DNA of 32,534 bases from Lachnospiraceae bacterium (lineage in GTDB: Bacteria; Bacillota; Clostridia; Lachnospirales; Lachnospiraceae), in the NCBI GenBank assembly GCA_024692885.1, contig JAILLZ010000007.1, positions 1 through 32,534 of the forward strand, read 5' to 3'. The position numbers and the translations under genes are program-made. Below the pieces are notes generated by a model. It had not been told where the DNA came from. It worked only from the letters and a program-made list of their open reading frames with translations, and searched no databases. Shown here in pieces: positions 1-9,747 of the stretch (positions are counted from its first letter, which is position 1; each line of letters begins with the position of its first letter).

Positions 1-1552
1 GCTCAATGGCATGCATTATAGTCTCGCGCTGATCCGGATTCATTACGATATCCTCAAATCCAAACTTAGCCTCAACTCTTGTTGCCTTTTGGGAGAGTTC
101 GGAAGACATCTGTGCATTGCAGCTCTTAAACAATATAGCTCTGCTTATCTTGTCGGATTTTTCCATTGCGGCAAGGGATTTTGCGTATCTCACCGCATCC
201 TTTATCTTGCCAGGAGTAAAAAGGAATTTTGTGGACATCTCGAAAAAGTCCACATCATCCATAAACTGATAGCCTTTTGCATAATAATCCCAACAGGCCA
301 TACGTCCGTCTATATCAGGAGGAGCAAGCTCAAGCAGTGTAATCTGCTCCTTTGTAATCTCCTTAAAGTTAATACTCTCCTTAGAATTGGCAAATACAGT
401 AAATCCTTTTTCTGAAAGCTTTAAGAAAAACAGATCCATGTATCCAAAGAATTTTTCCTTTTCCTCCTCGCGATATGCCAACTCATCCAGTACACAGCAT
501 CCGTCCGTCAAAATGCATTCCCTGGTAACAGACCATATTGCCTTCTCCACAAAACCGTAATCATAAGCAAAAAGCTTTTTGCAATTCACCGCCAGTGCGC
601 GCATGTTTTTCCTGTTACAGAATTGTCTGACAAAGAATTTTCGTCCGCTTCCCTCATCTCCGAGGTATGAAAAAAGCCGGCTTCCATCGTTATATGCAAT
701 CTCCATGGCCTCAAGGACATTGGCATTGCACAGGATTTCATCCAGCTCGTCATTATCCCGGGTCAACATTCTCACAAAACGGGAATAGTTCTCATCCAGA
801 TTTAAAGGATGTCTTCCAAAAAGGAAATCTATTATTCTCTTGTCAGGGGATACTGCTGTGGAAAAAGGCATGGAAGGCACGACCCGAAGATCAAGAATCG
901 GCAAAAGCTGCTCAAGGCAGGCTGACATGTCTCCGTATGCTTTGGTTATCGAAAAGTCTACACCGTAATAAAGCTTTGCGGCAGACTCAATTGTCGGCGA
1001 TGAAAGACCGCCGTTTTCGTTGATTATTTGAAATACACCTGCATAATCGGTCTGAGTAGACGATAGAATGGCGCAGGCAAAACAGAAGTATGTAAAATCC
1101 TCAAAGTCTCGCTTTGTGCATAATGTATGAAACGGAAGGAGAATCCCTTCCGAAACGGCCGCATCGGCCCTCTCTCTTATATCCACGATTCTGTCGTGAA
1201 TGCTGATTTCGGTGTAAAAATCATCTTCCTTTTCCCCGAAATCAAAGCCTTCATCACCGGACGCAAACTCGGCGAGAAGGTCATCCAAATTATCGTCATC
1301 TGAAATATCGGAAGTATTCTCCGTACCTCCGCCTTCATCGACGCCATCCGACGCATATCTGTCATAAGAGATTATCTTATCCCTGGTAATGTCAGAAGCC
1401 ACTTCCAGGTCGGGATAGAGCACGTTTTTAAAGCCTCCCTGTCCGGAGGCAAAAACCTGTTTCATCCCCTCTAAATGAGCATCGAGAGCTCTGTTAACGC
1501 AGTCGAATACACTGCGCATGTATTCATCATAACTCTTAAAAGAACCCGCCAT
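1..1552 (-). CDS. CIS AAA+ ATPase (Pvc15-like), N-terminal part; truncated by the left window edge
   Basis: Not in the ORF track because it has no stop inside the window. Minus frame from ATG at 1552 (RBS AAGGAAGAG) is open to base 1: MAGSFKSYDEYMRSVFDCVNRALDAHLEGMKQVFASGQGG...FLFGRHPLNLDENYSRFVRML...LFSYLGDEGSGRKFFVRQFCNRKNMRALAVNCKKLF...VEAKFGFEDIVMNPDQRETIMHAIE. A degenerate P-loop-like GDEGSGRK is present, and the C-terminus resembles the segment just before an AAA+ Walker A motif (FxFEDIVMNPDQRE). Confidence 0.75.
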   Translation of the reverse strand, partial: MAGSFKSYDEYMRSVFDCVNRALDAHLEGMKQVFASGQGGFKNVLYPDLEVASDITRDKIISYDRYASDGVDEGGGTENTSDISDDDNLDDLLAEFASGDEGFDFGEKEDDFYTEISIHDRIVDIRERADAAVSEGILLPFHTLCTKRDFEDFTYFCFACAILSSTQTDYAGVFQIINENGGLSSPTIESAAKLYYGVDFSITKAYGDMSACLEQLLPILDLRVVPSMPFSTAVSPDKRIIDFLFGRHPLNLDENYSRFVRMLTRDNDELDEILCNANVLEAMEIAYNDGSRLFSYLGDEGSGRKFFVRQFCNRKNMRALAVNCKKLFAYDYGFVEKAIWSVTRECILTDGCCVLDELAYREEEKEKFFGYMDLFFLKLSEKGFTVFANSKESINFKEITKEQITLLELAPPDIDGRMACWDYYAKGYQFMDDVDFFEMSTKFLFTPGKIKDAVRYAKSLAAMEKSDKISRAILFKSCNAQMSSELSQKATRVEAKFGFEDIVMNPDQRETIMHAIE

Positions 1553-1813
1553 TTACAACTCTTCCTTCTTTACGTGAAAAACTGCCGTAGCATCAAAAAT
1601 GTTCGGTGCCTTGTTTATAGACTTCGAATCATCAAACTCACTTTTCGAAAGATTCCCCGGTTGGTCATTGATATATTTTGCCCGTTCAAAAGGCTTGTAC
1701 ATCAAAGTCTCTTCATCTTCGTCCAGAGCTGTATTTTTCTTTTTAGCATCGTTTCGGCGCTCATTCTGCTGCTGCAGAAATCTGTTGTCGATTCGGTTGC
1801 CCAATAACCCCAT
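1553..1813 (-). CDS. small hypothetical CIS-operon protein, charged
   Basis: ORF track 1553..1828. The 1828 start would be TTG; ATG at 1813 is preceded by GGGAGGG, so MGLLGNRIDNRFLQQQNERRNDAKKK... is preferred. Directly abuts the ATPase start. Confidence 0.6.
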   Translation of the reverse strand: MGLLGNRIDNRFLQQQNERRNDAKKKNTALDEDEETLMYKPFERAKYINDQPGNLSKSEFDDSKSINKAPNIFDATAVFHVKKEEL

Positions 1814-1835
1814 AAACAGCCCTCCCAAATATCAA

Positions 1836-2135
1836 CTATTCTATGTTGAGAATGTCTGAAAAACCGGTGGTTTCAAAAATCTCCATTATCATCTCGCCGA
1901 CATTGACAAGCTTCTGAACCCCACCCTTAGAAGCAGCCGTCTTCTGTCCTATCAATAAAGCACGAAGACCTGCACTTGAAATATAGGCCAAATCCTTCAT
2001 ATCAAGGATGACTTTACTGCCTTTCTGGAATGCATTTAATATAGCCTGCTGCAGTTCAGGAGCATTTGTTGTATCCACTCGTCCATCTATAAAAAGCTGT
2101 ACTACATCACCATCTCTTGTTTCCTGAATCGTCAT
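1836..2135 (-). CDS. STAS-domain protein (anti-sigma factor antagonist-like)
   Basis: 99 aa: VVQLFIDGRVDTTNAPELQQAI...VILDMKDLAYISSAGLRALL, the classical STAS signature with the phosphorylatable Ser context (YISSAGLR). Confidence 0.9.
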   Translation of the reverse strand: MTIQETRDGDVVQLFIDGRVDTTNAPELQQAILNAFQKGSKVILDMKDLAYISSAGLRALLIGQKTAASKGGVQKLVNVGEMIMEIFETTGFSDILNIE

Positions 2136-2177
2136 CTCAAAAACCCTTTCTAAACCTTAAAATATGGAACTAAAGTA

Positions 2178-3275
2178 TTACTCATATAGTATCAAACCAC
2201 CATCTATTTGTCCAGCATCCAGGGTGGCTTCTTTGAGCTTAAATACCATAGCATTAACGTCCAGATAGCTGTTTCCGTCAAGCAGACTTTCGTTGTTCAG
2301 TTCGACAATTTTGACCCTGCTTCTGATAGGTCTGAACTGATTCAAAAGTTGAAACAGAAATGTCTTTTTTTCTTCGTCCGCATGGTTTTTTATGAGGACG
2401 GTAACACCGTATCTGTCCTCCGGTCTCAAAGCGGAAATCTTCTCCTCGTTTTCCTTGTTTTCGTATGACACGATGGTATTCTGCTCGAGAATCAGAGGTT
2501 TCTCTCCGAGGACTATTTCCACACATCGCTCAAGGGCCCATCTCGATCCCTTCATGCGATTCAGCTGCCATGCTTCCTTCACTATTTCTCTCATGGTTTC
2601 TTCCGGGAACGAATCCGGAATAAGTTCCACGCCGAGCCATCTGGCATACTCAATAATCAGCTCCTGAGGGCACTTATCCATATCAAGAAGTTCAGGCAGC
2701 GCATCTATCTCAGCCTGTCTGTCATGATAAATCTCTGCAAATATGGAAATAAATCTGTGGAAAAAGCTGTCCCTCTGTCTGTATATCTCAGGAAAGATAT
2801 TTAAGAATATGTCCCCCTCCTGATCAAGGCGCATGCCATGTATATCAAAACGTCCCTCCTCCTTAACTATGATTGCAAGGAAAAGATATCTTCCCCTGCA
2901 TCCGTAGATAAGGATGTCGTTTTTCTGGGCAAAACGCTTTGCACCGAGTCGTTTCAGGAAATCCTCCTTCTCAAAAATGGAAGCATCGGATTTCAGATAT
3001 TCCCCTATATCGAGATATCTCTCTCCGTCGGTAATAACAGGGTCATCGGTGGCATAAGCATATATGTACCACGCACGCTCCTCGGCCGCATCAAGGTCCA
3101 TCACAAACCTGCCCCACTGCATTCCCTTCTCACCGCTGTCGAGAACATCGAGGAATATTCCTCCCGGAGATGCTTCGGGATCGGCGGAAACCAGGCAGTC
3201 ATCAGATTCATGAAAGCCCACCAGGCAGCTTCTCTTTATCCTGTTTTTCTTAATCGTAAAAACAATCTCAGGCAT
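2178..3275 (-). CDS. phage tail protein I-like baseplate component
   Basis: NIFPEIYRQRDSFFHRFISIFAEIYHDRQAEIDALPELLDMDKCPQELIIEYARWLGVEL...EIVKEAWQLNRMKGSRWALERCVEIVLG is typical of the Tail_P2_I-like family. ATG at 3275 has GGAG upstream; the ORF-track start 3293 is a GTG overlapping the previous stop. Confidence 0.8.
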   Translation of the reverse strand: MPEIVFTIKKNRIKRSCLVGFHESDDCLVSADPEASPGGIFLDVLDSGEKGMQWGRFVMDLDAAEERAWYIYAYATDDPVITDGERYLDIGEYLKSDASIFEKEDFLKRLGAKRFAQKNDILIYGCRGRYLFLAIIVKEEGRFDIHGMRLDQEGDIFLNIFPEIYRQRDSFFHRFISIFAEIYHDRQAEIDALPELLDMDKCPQELIIEYARWLGVELIPDSFPEETMREIVKEAWQLNRMKGSRWALERCVEIVLGEKPLILEQNTIVSYENKENEEKISALRPEDRYGVTVLIKNHADEEKKTFLFQLLNQFRPIRSRVKIVELNNESLLDGNSYLDVNAMVFKLKEATLDAGQIDGGLILYE

Positions 3276-3289
3276 AAATAATGCTCCTA

Positions 3290-5386
3290 TCACGAATGAA
3301 TATATTCAATGTCCACACTGCCCAATGTACAGAGTACAAAACTGTCGGGATAAACATTTCCCTCCGAGAGCTTCACATTTGCGCTTCCGGACGGTCTTAT
3401 GGACAAATCGTATACGTAATCCACTTCATCTATTCTCTCGAGGTTTCTGAAAACGTCGCTGTAATAAAGAGGTTCTCCAAAGGTCTTGTCTGACAAACGG
3501 TATTCGCAGGTCTTTAACAATGCCGCCTGCACCTTTTCTCTTGCCTCTTTCTCATATCCACGCCTTACACTGAGTGTACCCCTGACATTCACGGAGACAA
3601 ACTTCGGATCCCTAAGCTCTATTCTGGTTGTTAAAAGCCTTCTCTCCATCAACTGCTCCAAAATGAGAGCTTTATAGGTGTCGGAGAGCACAGGATTTGG
3701 TGAGTCGCTGTAAGGAAGTACCACGACTTCAACCAGATTAAGGTCCTCGTTCATAACCGCATGCACCTTGCTTATGCAAAGTCCCGGTGTTTTCATGGCT
3801 ATGTCCTCATAGTCTTTTGCGCAAACCGCTACATAAGGCGAGTGCACATCCCTAAAGAACCTGTCCCTCATCTCCTCAAATGTCTCTGAAAATGCTCCGC
3901 CAACACCCGGTGCAGGATTTGAAAATGTGATTTCATCAGGCAGATTCTCACCCTTAAAAATCTTTCCCTTTAAGACATTTCCGTCGGAGCCTCTTGAGGT
4001 GGCAAGCGATGCCAAAAACAGTTCTGCTCCTATATAATCTCCGGCGTCCTCTATAACCACTCTTCCCTCGTTCTCGAGAAGATGATAATAGAGACTTCCG
4101 TCCTCATTCATATCAGGCCTTACAAAGTCATATATCTTTTCACCTGACGGCAGCTTTCTCTCCGCTATTAGGCAGAAGCTGCCTCGCACAATGTGATTGT
4201 ACGGAAGCTCGATTTCCTGATTGTCGTATCCGAAAACCTGACCCACACGGTACTGTCTCATGGACTCCGCCGTGTACATAACCACACGTATTGCGTTTTT
4301 TACGCGGTCAGGACCGTAACCATATTTTTGTTTGTTAAAAAGAAATTCATACTGACCGAATCCGTGACGCACCACGTCCACAAATCTGCCCTTTTCGTCC
4401 TCAGCATGATTTGCCTCGTAGATTCTATAGCTTTTACCACTCTCTTCTTTCACGTAGATTCTCATGTATCCGGTCTCGGCGAAATCACTGTAAAGTCTGG
4501 CTTCAGACGGCTTTTGAAAAGTGAAAGCCGTGCATTTTGTCTCCTTTTGCCAGACATCAAAAAGGAAGGCTGAAAAGGATATTAGCCTTGGTGCCACATC
4601 ATAGTTTGCGTAGTCCAATCTTGCCCGAATACAATAGCCCTCTATCGGTCCGTCCGCATAAACAGCCGCATTCTCCGGAACGCGGAATCTAAGCTCGCCT
4701 GTGATGAGAAAACCTGCCGTGTAATCTCTTACCGCAAGCTCCTTAAAACCATCCTCGCAATAGCATTCCCAAACTATAGAGGCAAACATGTTTCTGTTTC
4801 TCTCGCTAAGAGGATTTCGTTTTGCGTATTCCTCAAAAAGCGCGTAGCAGATAACCTCCTCACCTGCAGGTGGAAGGGAATCCGCAAAGAAATACACCGC
4901 ATTGTCCTTTTCAGGCTTTTTACCAAACACATTTGCCGGAATACTTGTCTCAGAGTCCAAAACAAAGCCGATATCTGAAAACCTGTCTTTGCCCGCCTCG
5001 GTCGTAAAAGCACCTGTCAATCTGCAACCGTAGACGCTTGTAAGTTTGTCGGTCTCAAAAGAAATATCCCCCAGTGAAAATCTCTGGTGAGCCGGAAGCA
5101 AAAGCGGCTCTTCTATTCCCTCTGCCCCCATCAAAACCTTCGTGTTCTTTGCCTTTCTCGGTTTTATTCCGGCCATGGCAAGAAGACGTAGTCTCACCAT
5201 AGGAGGAATAAAGTCCATGGCACTTTCAAGCATGATATTTGACACGGAAATGGTGTCAAGTATGGTCATGCCCGGATCCGAAGGGTTAAAGTTTGTCCAC
5301 TCCGGATCGTAAATCGGTATGGTGAGCATGGCATCCGAAAGACGCTCGGTCACATTTTTCACTTGTTCATTCTCAATACTTAACAT
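3290..5386 (-). CDS. baseplate J-like wedge protein (Pvc12-like)
   Basis: 698 aa: LSDAMLTIPIYDPEWTNFNPSDPGMTILD...FEEMRDRFFRDVHSPYVAVCAKDYEDIAMKTPGLCISKVHAV...VVVLPYSDSPNPVLSDTYKALILEQLMERRLLTTRIELRDPKFVSVNVRGTLSVRRGY. RBS AAGGA. Confidence 0.88.
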   Translation of the reverse strand: MLSIENEQVKNVTERLSDAMLTIPIYDPEWTNFNPSDPGMTILDTISVSNIMLESAMDFIPPMVRLRLLAMAGIKPRKAKNTKVLMGAEGIEEPLLLPAHQRFSLGDISFETDKLTSVYGCRLTGAFTTEAGKDRFSDIGFVLDSETSIPANVFGKKPEKDNAVYFFADSLPPAGEEVICYALFEEYAKRNPLSERNRNMFASIVWECYCEDGFKELAVRDYTAGFLITGELRFRVPENAAVYADGPIEGYCIRARLDYANYDVAPRLISFSAFLFDVWQKETKCTAFTFQKPSEARLYSDFAETGYMRIYVKEESGKSYRIYEANHAEDEKGRFVDVVRHGFGQYEFLFNKQKYGYGPDRVKNAIRVVMYTAESMRQYRVGQVFGYDNQEIELPYNHIVRGSFCLIAERKLPSGEKIYDFVRPDMNEDGSLYYHLLENEGRVVIEDAGDYIGAELFLASLATSRGSDGNVLKGKIFKGENLPDEITFSNPAPGVGGAFSETFEEMRDRFFRDVHSPYVAVCAKDYEDIAMKTPGLCISKVHAVMNEDLNLVEVVVLPYSDSPNPVLSDTYKALILEQLMERRLLTTRIELRDPKFVSVNVRGTLSVRRGYEKEAREKVQAALLKTCEYRLSDKTFGEPLYYSDVFRNLERIDEVDYVYDLSIRPSGSANVKLSEGNVYPDSFVLCTLGSVDIEYIHS

Positions 5387-5390
5387 AGAT

Positions 5391-8300
5391 TTATCCTTGT
5401 GTTATGTGTATTTTATGTTCACCGCTCCTGCATACCATGTATGGCTTTACGGAAAGCTCCGAAAGATCCTGCTCATGTCTTCCGTCAGCATCGGTCCACG
5501 ACGCGCTAACGGATATTTTTCTGATTATGAGTCTGCTCTTTAAGTTTCCAAGCCTCATCATAATCTGCGGGATCTTAGGCATTACGCCTATTCTCCATCC
5601 GCCGTTTCCCTTTCCTTTAACAGGACTCAAATATGCATCCAGGACTTCTTTTACCATAGGCTGAAGTTCAAAACTGTCATCTATATCAACTACGTCGCCC
5701 CATATATCCACGGAAATGGCCACATACACCGGCTCCATGATTTTGATTCTCTCCGCCGGAATCGTGATCTCACAATGGTCACATATGTATTCCCTGAGTG
5801 GTGCCTCCGTCCTGTGGAATGAATATGAACCGCTTTCAAAGTCTGTCATCAGAAGAAGTAAAGCAATGTCATCTTCCCCAACTCCAAGTCCGCCGGAATC
5901 CTCGGTCACAAGACATTTCACCTGATCTATGCTGTCACTGAACCTCTTGCAGGCTCTCTCGTAATCCGAAACCGTTATCAGCCTGTAACGGCTGTGAAGT
6001 ATGTCAGCGCCTCTTTCAAGAGCTGCATCCATTGTCTCCATGTCGCTTCCGCCAAAGGCTTTAACCGGGTTTATAACCTCGCCCAGATGATGGAAGTTTC
6101 CAACCGGAGCCGTGATTGCTCCGACAGGAACATTTCCCGCTCTTCCGAGACAGCTCTTGATCTGCACCGTAAAAGCTATATTGTCGGTCACTCGTGGGAA
6201 GTCTGTCTTTAGCCCGTCACCGAAGATAATCTGTCTGTTCATCCTGTCGAGGACATATGCCCTTTTATCCTCCGCAGTGCTTAAGCTGTCCACCTCGTGC
6301 CATCTCACGTAAAAGGCGGTGATTCGTCCCGAAACATCGCGCTCCGATCTGATATTATCCGGGTCTTCCTGCTCTTTTCGCTTCATCGCAGGCTGACCGT
6401 AAAGGCCGTATTCGTTTACCCATACATCTGCCGAGAGGATATTTGAATGCGATAAAGCAAATTTCATATCCGGTACGGCTTCCTCGATGTAGTATTCCTG
6501 AACCTCATGGGTATCTATATTAGAAACCTCTACGGCATTAACCTGTATTCCCGCAACTCTTGGCAAGGAGGAATCTTTTTCATCGCCCGGTATGCGTGTA
6601 ATCCTGATCCAAAATCTTCTTCTCTCCTCAATCGAAACCGAATTCCAATCCGGCTGTGGAATGAAAAAGACGGTTCCGGATTTTGTGAATCCCTCCGTAT
6701 GATCAAGCACCTTAAGAGGCAGAAACTCTTCTCCCCTCGAATACTCAAATCTGCATCTCACACCCGAGAACCTCTGCTCATCGGCCAATGAGAAAAATAT
6801 TGATACAGGTCCGTCCGCTGGTCTTTTGTCAAATCCCAGATAAAGAGAATCTTCCGTGTATGCCGAAGGCTTAAATACTACGAGTTTTCCTTCGGAGGAA
6901 GACACTCTTGTCTCCAAAGTCACATCTTTTCTTGAGGAACCGCTTATTCTAAGGACTCTTGAAGCCTCCACCGGATTTCCGAGATATGAGAAGTCCATTC
7001 TAAGTCCGGTCACTCTCGGGCAAAAATGTACCGCCGGTCTCATATAGCAGTTGTCTGCCCGAACCAAACGCATTCGTAAAAACTTTCCCTCGGAGGCCAG
7101 CACAACGGTGCTCTTCCAGTCATCCGGCACGGTGAATGAAATGGTCTTGTCTCCCGAGATACCGTCAGCAAACAATCCTGCGTTCAACTCATCGCATTCC
7201 AAAATGCTCCAGCCAATACCGTTGTAGTACTCGATGGTTATCTCATCGGCATGTACCTGTACCGGCACATCGGCCTGAAGATTCCTTGGTTTTCTTTTTA
7301 TGACAAGTAGTCTTGCATCCTCCTCCACTCTAGATATTCCAAGTGACTCCTCCTCGTACTCCACGTGGAATCTCATTGTCACATGCGCACCGCTCATGGA
7401 AAAATAGCTGTCGTGCCCAATGTATATTTCAGAGTAAAGATTCAAAGTGTCGGAAAAAGGAAGAAAATCCTCCTTATCCCTCTCAATTCCGGAATCACAA
7501 ACTACCTCCGCCCGGACATTGTCTCCCGCTGAGGCAAATGAAAATCTCGTTGCCGTGATAACATTTTTAACAGCTCCCTCCATGTAAAGAGCCAAAACAC
7601 TGTACTCTTTTCCGGATAATGCCATCTTTCCGCACTTGAGGGATTTTTTGATTACCAAAGTTTCTCCGTCTCCCAATTCCTTTATCTCATCCACCGGAGA
7701 AAAGATCTCGTAATCATTGTAATAAAATACTTTTATGCTTCCATCCAGAATGCCTTTGTAAACGTCCGCTCCACCCTCAATCTTCATGTAAATCGAGGTG
7801 TTTTCCACATCAAATACAGACGGGTGGTAAAAAACCATCATGTTATCGCCTATGCCTTCATGCACGCCAAAAAGCGTGAACGGTTCCATAGGCGGCGCCA
7901 TAAGCATGTAACTTCCGTCCTCTTCGCCTTCTTCCCCATCGCTTTCACGGCTGCCCAGAAGACCCGGCATATCAAAATTGCCCTTAAGCGGAACAACTTT
8001 TCCACTCTTTGTGTCGGACATAAATATATCCGTAATGGAAGACGATGTTACATAGAGACTCTGTTCCGTCTCAAATACCACATTCTCTGCCTCAGAAACT
8101 ATCTCTGATGCCATGAGTTTTGTTCCCTTCGGGACATAGGCTCCGGCTATCGTATCTGAAGTCAAAGACATCAAAACTATACTCTTTGCCGGTTTTGCCG
8201 GAAGCAGAGAAAGATCCAAGAAATTGACGAACTCCCTGTGATAACGCTCCGTTATTCTGTTTCTCTTTTCACCTATGGCCTCGGTCTGATCGGCATAAAC

Positions 8301-8435
8301 CATTCCCAAGGCTGTACCTATATCGGGATTGTCCCTGTCAAACCGCCATTCGGGCGTATACGAAGAAGCCAGACGCTCTATTTTGTCCAGCGTTTCTTCC
8401 CGTATATCGTTTTCATTGGTCGATTTCTTCGTCAT
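5391..8435 (-). CDS. large baseplate J-like assembly protein (Pvc11-like)
   Basis: 1014 aa: ERLASSYTPEWRFDRDNPDIGTALGMVYADQTEAIGEKRNRITERYHREFVNFLDLSLLPAKPA...IIFGDGLKTDFP...YRLITVSDYERACKRFSDSIDQVKCLV. Typical putative baseplate assembly protein of CIS clusters. Confidence 0.88.
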   Translation of the reverse strand: MTKKSTNENDIREETLDKIERLASSYTPEWRFDRDNPDIGTALGMVYADQTEAIGEKRNRITERYHREFVNFLDLSLLPAKPAKSIVLMSLTSDTIAGAYVPKGTKLMASEIVSEAENVVFETEQSLYVTSSSITDIFMSDTKSGKVVPLKGNFDMPGLLGSRESDGEEGEEDGSYMLMAPPMEPFTLFGVHEGIGDNMMVFYHPSVFDVENTSIYMKIEGGADVYKGILDGSIKVFYYNDYEIFSPVDEIKELGDGETLVIKKSLKCGKMALSGKEYSVLALYMEGAVKNVITATRFSFASAGDNVRAEVVCDSGIERDKEDFLPFSDTLNLYSEIYIGHDSYFSMSGAHVTMRFHVEYEEESLGISRVEEDARLLVIKRKPRNLQADVPVQVHADEITIEYYNGIGWSILECDELNAGLFADGISGDKTISFTVPDDWKSTVVLASEGKFLRMRLVRADNCYMRPAVHFCPRVTGLRMDFSYLGNPVEASRVLRISGSSRKDVTLETRVSSSEGKLVVFKPSAYTEDSLYLGFDKRPADGPVSIFFSLADEQRFSGVRCRFEYSRGEEFLPLKVLDHTEGFTKSGTVFFIPQPDWNSVSIEERRRFWIRITRIPGDEKDSSLPRVAGIQVNAVEVSNIDTHEVQEYYIEEAVPDMKFALSHSNILSADVWVNEYGLYGQPAMKRKEQEDPDNIRSERDVSGRITAFYVRWHEVDSLSTAEDKRAYVLDRMNRQIIFGDGLKTDFPRVTDNIAFTVQIKSCLGRAGNVPVGAITAPVGNFHHLGEVINPVKAFGGSDMETMDAALERGADILHSRYRLITVSDYERACKRFSDSIDQVKCLVTEDSGGLGVGEDDIALLLLMTDFESGSYSFHRTEAPLREYICDHCEITIPAERIKIMEPVYVAISVDIWGDVVDIDDSFELQPMVKEVLDAYLSPVKGKGNGGWRIGVMPKIPQIMMRLGNLKSRLIIRKISVSASWTDADGRHEQDLSELSVKPYMVCRSGEHKIHITQG

Positions 8436-8904
8436 TTACGTAATCTCCTACAGACTCCAAAACATCCGAAAGATTTACCTCTTCTTTCATTTCCTGCTGC
8501 TCTCCGATATCCACCGCCTTATCCAGATAAAACGGAAACACCAGGTTTTCCGGGACATTGTCTTCACGCACCGTGTACCTTAGGTTAAAGAGAAGAACTC
8601 CCTCCTGCGAATTGTCCGCTGTGAGTTCAATGTCATCTATTCTCGGCTCACACCGCGCGATTTGATTTATGATTTCACGGCGCAAGAGCTGCATATTCGT
8701 TGGATTGATGGCCATGAACGCGTAGTTGTTCAAAGTGGTTCCGAAATCGGAACGCAAAAGTCTCTCACCAACAGTGGTTTTCAATATCAAAAACAGGCTT
8801 TCCTTTACGGACTGTTTTCCCTCCGATGTCTCAATTCGACCGGTAGCCGCGTTTACCGAAAAAGGAAATGCCGCTCCTCTTCCCAAAAAATTCTCATCCG
8901 GCAT
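8413..8904 (-). CDS. gp25-like baseplate wedge protein (Pvc9-like)
   Basis: 163 aa: LGRGAAFPFSVNAATGRIETSEGKQSVKESLFLILKTTVGERLLRSDFGTTLNNYAFMAINPTNMQLLRREIINQIARCEPRI; classic gp25/lysozyme-like wedge signature. RBS AAGGAGG. Confidence 0.93.
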   Translation of the reverse strand: MPDENFLGRGAAFPFSVNAATGRIETSEGKQSVKESLFLILKTTVGERLLRSDFGTTLNNYAFMAINPTNMQLLRREIINQIARCEPRIDDIELTADNSQEGVLLFNLRYTVREDNVPENLVFPFYLDKAVDIGEQQEMKEEVNLSDVLESVGDYVNDEEIDQ

Positions 8905-8914
8905 AGCTGCCTCC

Positions 8915-9721
8915 TTATATGTTTACAGATGGTGCATTCAACGTAATATTTGAGCCGCTCTTCACGAAAACACTTCCTCCGGATGCCTCTATGGACACCG
9001 ACTGACCCTTGATTGATGTGTTTCCGTCACTGGTTATTGAAAGCATCTGACCTGCCTTAACGTTCACGTTGCTGCCCTTGATGGTAATGTCGTTTTTCTT
9101 TCCGTTGATTACTATCTCGCAATCGGAAACCTTGACGGTGAATTTGTCGTCACACTCGATGTTGATACGGCTGTTTTTTGTGTCATATATCATCTTTGTG
9201 GTTTTTGTTTTATCAGCAATTGTTATCTTTTCGTTTTCATTGTCCAGTTCTATCTGATGGCTCTTCTTTGCCGTCTGAATCTGGATTTTGTCCTTTTCTC
9301 CGTCATACCCCGTATCCACAAAGGTCAGGGTTGAACCGTTTCTCGTGGTAATCTTTTTGTACACGTTATTTGCATCCACGGCTCCCTTCTCGAACTTGTC
9401 TCCCTCTCTCGGAACACAGCCTATAACGTAAGGGCGCTCGATATTTCCGTACTCGAAAGCCACCAGCACCTGATCCCCTATCTCAGGCAGGAAATAGTGT
9501 CCCCAGTTTTTACCTGCTGAAGGCATGGCTACACGGCACCATTGAAGCACATTTGCATCATCCTCCCTCGATGTTATGGCCACACAGACGCGCCCCGGGA
9601 AATTCTCGTTATAGTTTTGTATCACTTCGCCGATCATTACCCCGAATATTCGGTTGTCACCGGTCTCTGTTTTTTGGACATCTCGTTTGACCATGTCGGA
9701 TAAGGTGTCATAAAGTGCCAT
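8915..9721 (-). CDS. gpV/gp5-like spike protein (VgrG C-terminal-like)
   Basis: 268 aa: MIGEVIQNYNENFPGRVCVAITSR...WCRVAMPSAGKNWGHYFLPEIGDQVLVAFEYGNIERPYVIGCV (OB-fold), then a repetitive beta-strand tail ITIKGSNVNVKAGQMLSITSDGNTSIKGQSVSIEASGGSVFVKSGSNITLNAPSVNI. RBS AAGGAG. Confidence 0.9.
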   Translation of the reverse strand: MALYDTLSDMVKRDVQKTETGDNRIFGVMIGEVIQNYNENFPGRVCVAITSREDDANVLQWCRVAMPSAGKNWGHYFLPEIGDQVLVAFEYGNIERPYVIGCVPREGDKFEKGAVDANNVYKKITTRNGSTLTFVDTGYDGEKDKIQIQTAKKSHQIELDNENEKITIADKTKTTKMIYDTKNSRINIECDDKFTVKVSDCEIVINGKKNDITIKGSNVNVKAGQMLSITSDGNTSIKGQSVSIEASGGSVFVKSGSNITLNAPSVNI

Positions 9722-9747
9722 CTGTTATTCTCCTTAAGTTGTATTAT

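Noticed and set aside
11-1023. Plus-strand ORFs 11..415, 579..788 and 667..1023 as genes
   Set aside because: Antisense to the long unlisted minus-strand ATPase frame, which has clear family-like sequence.
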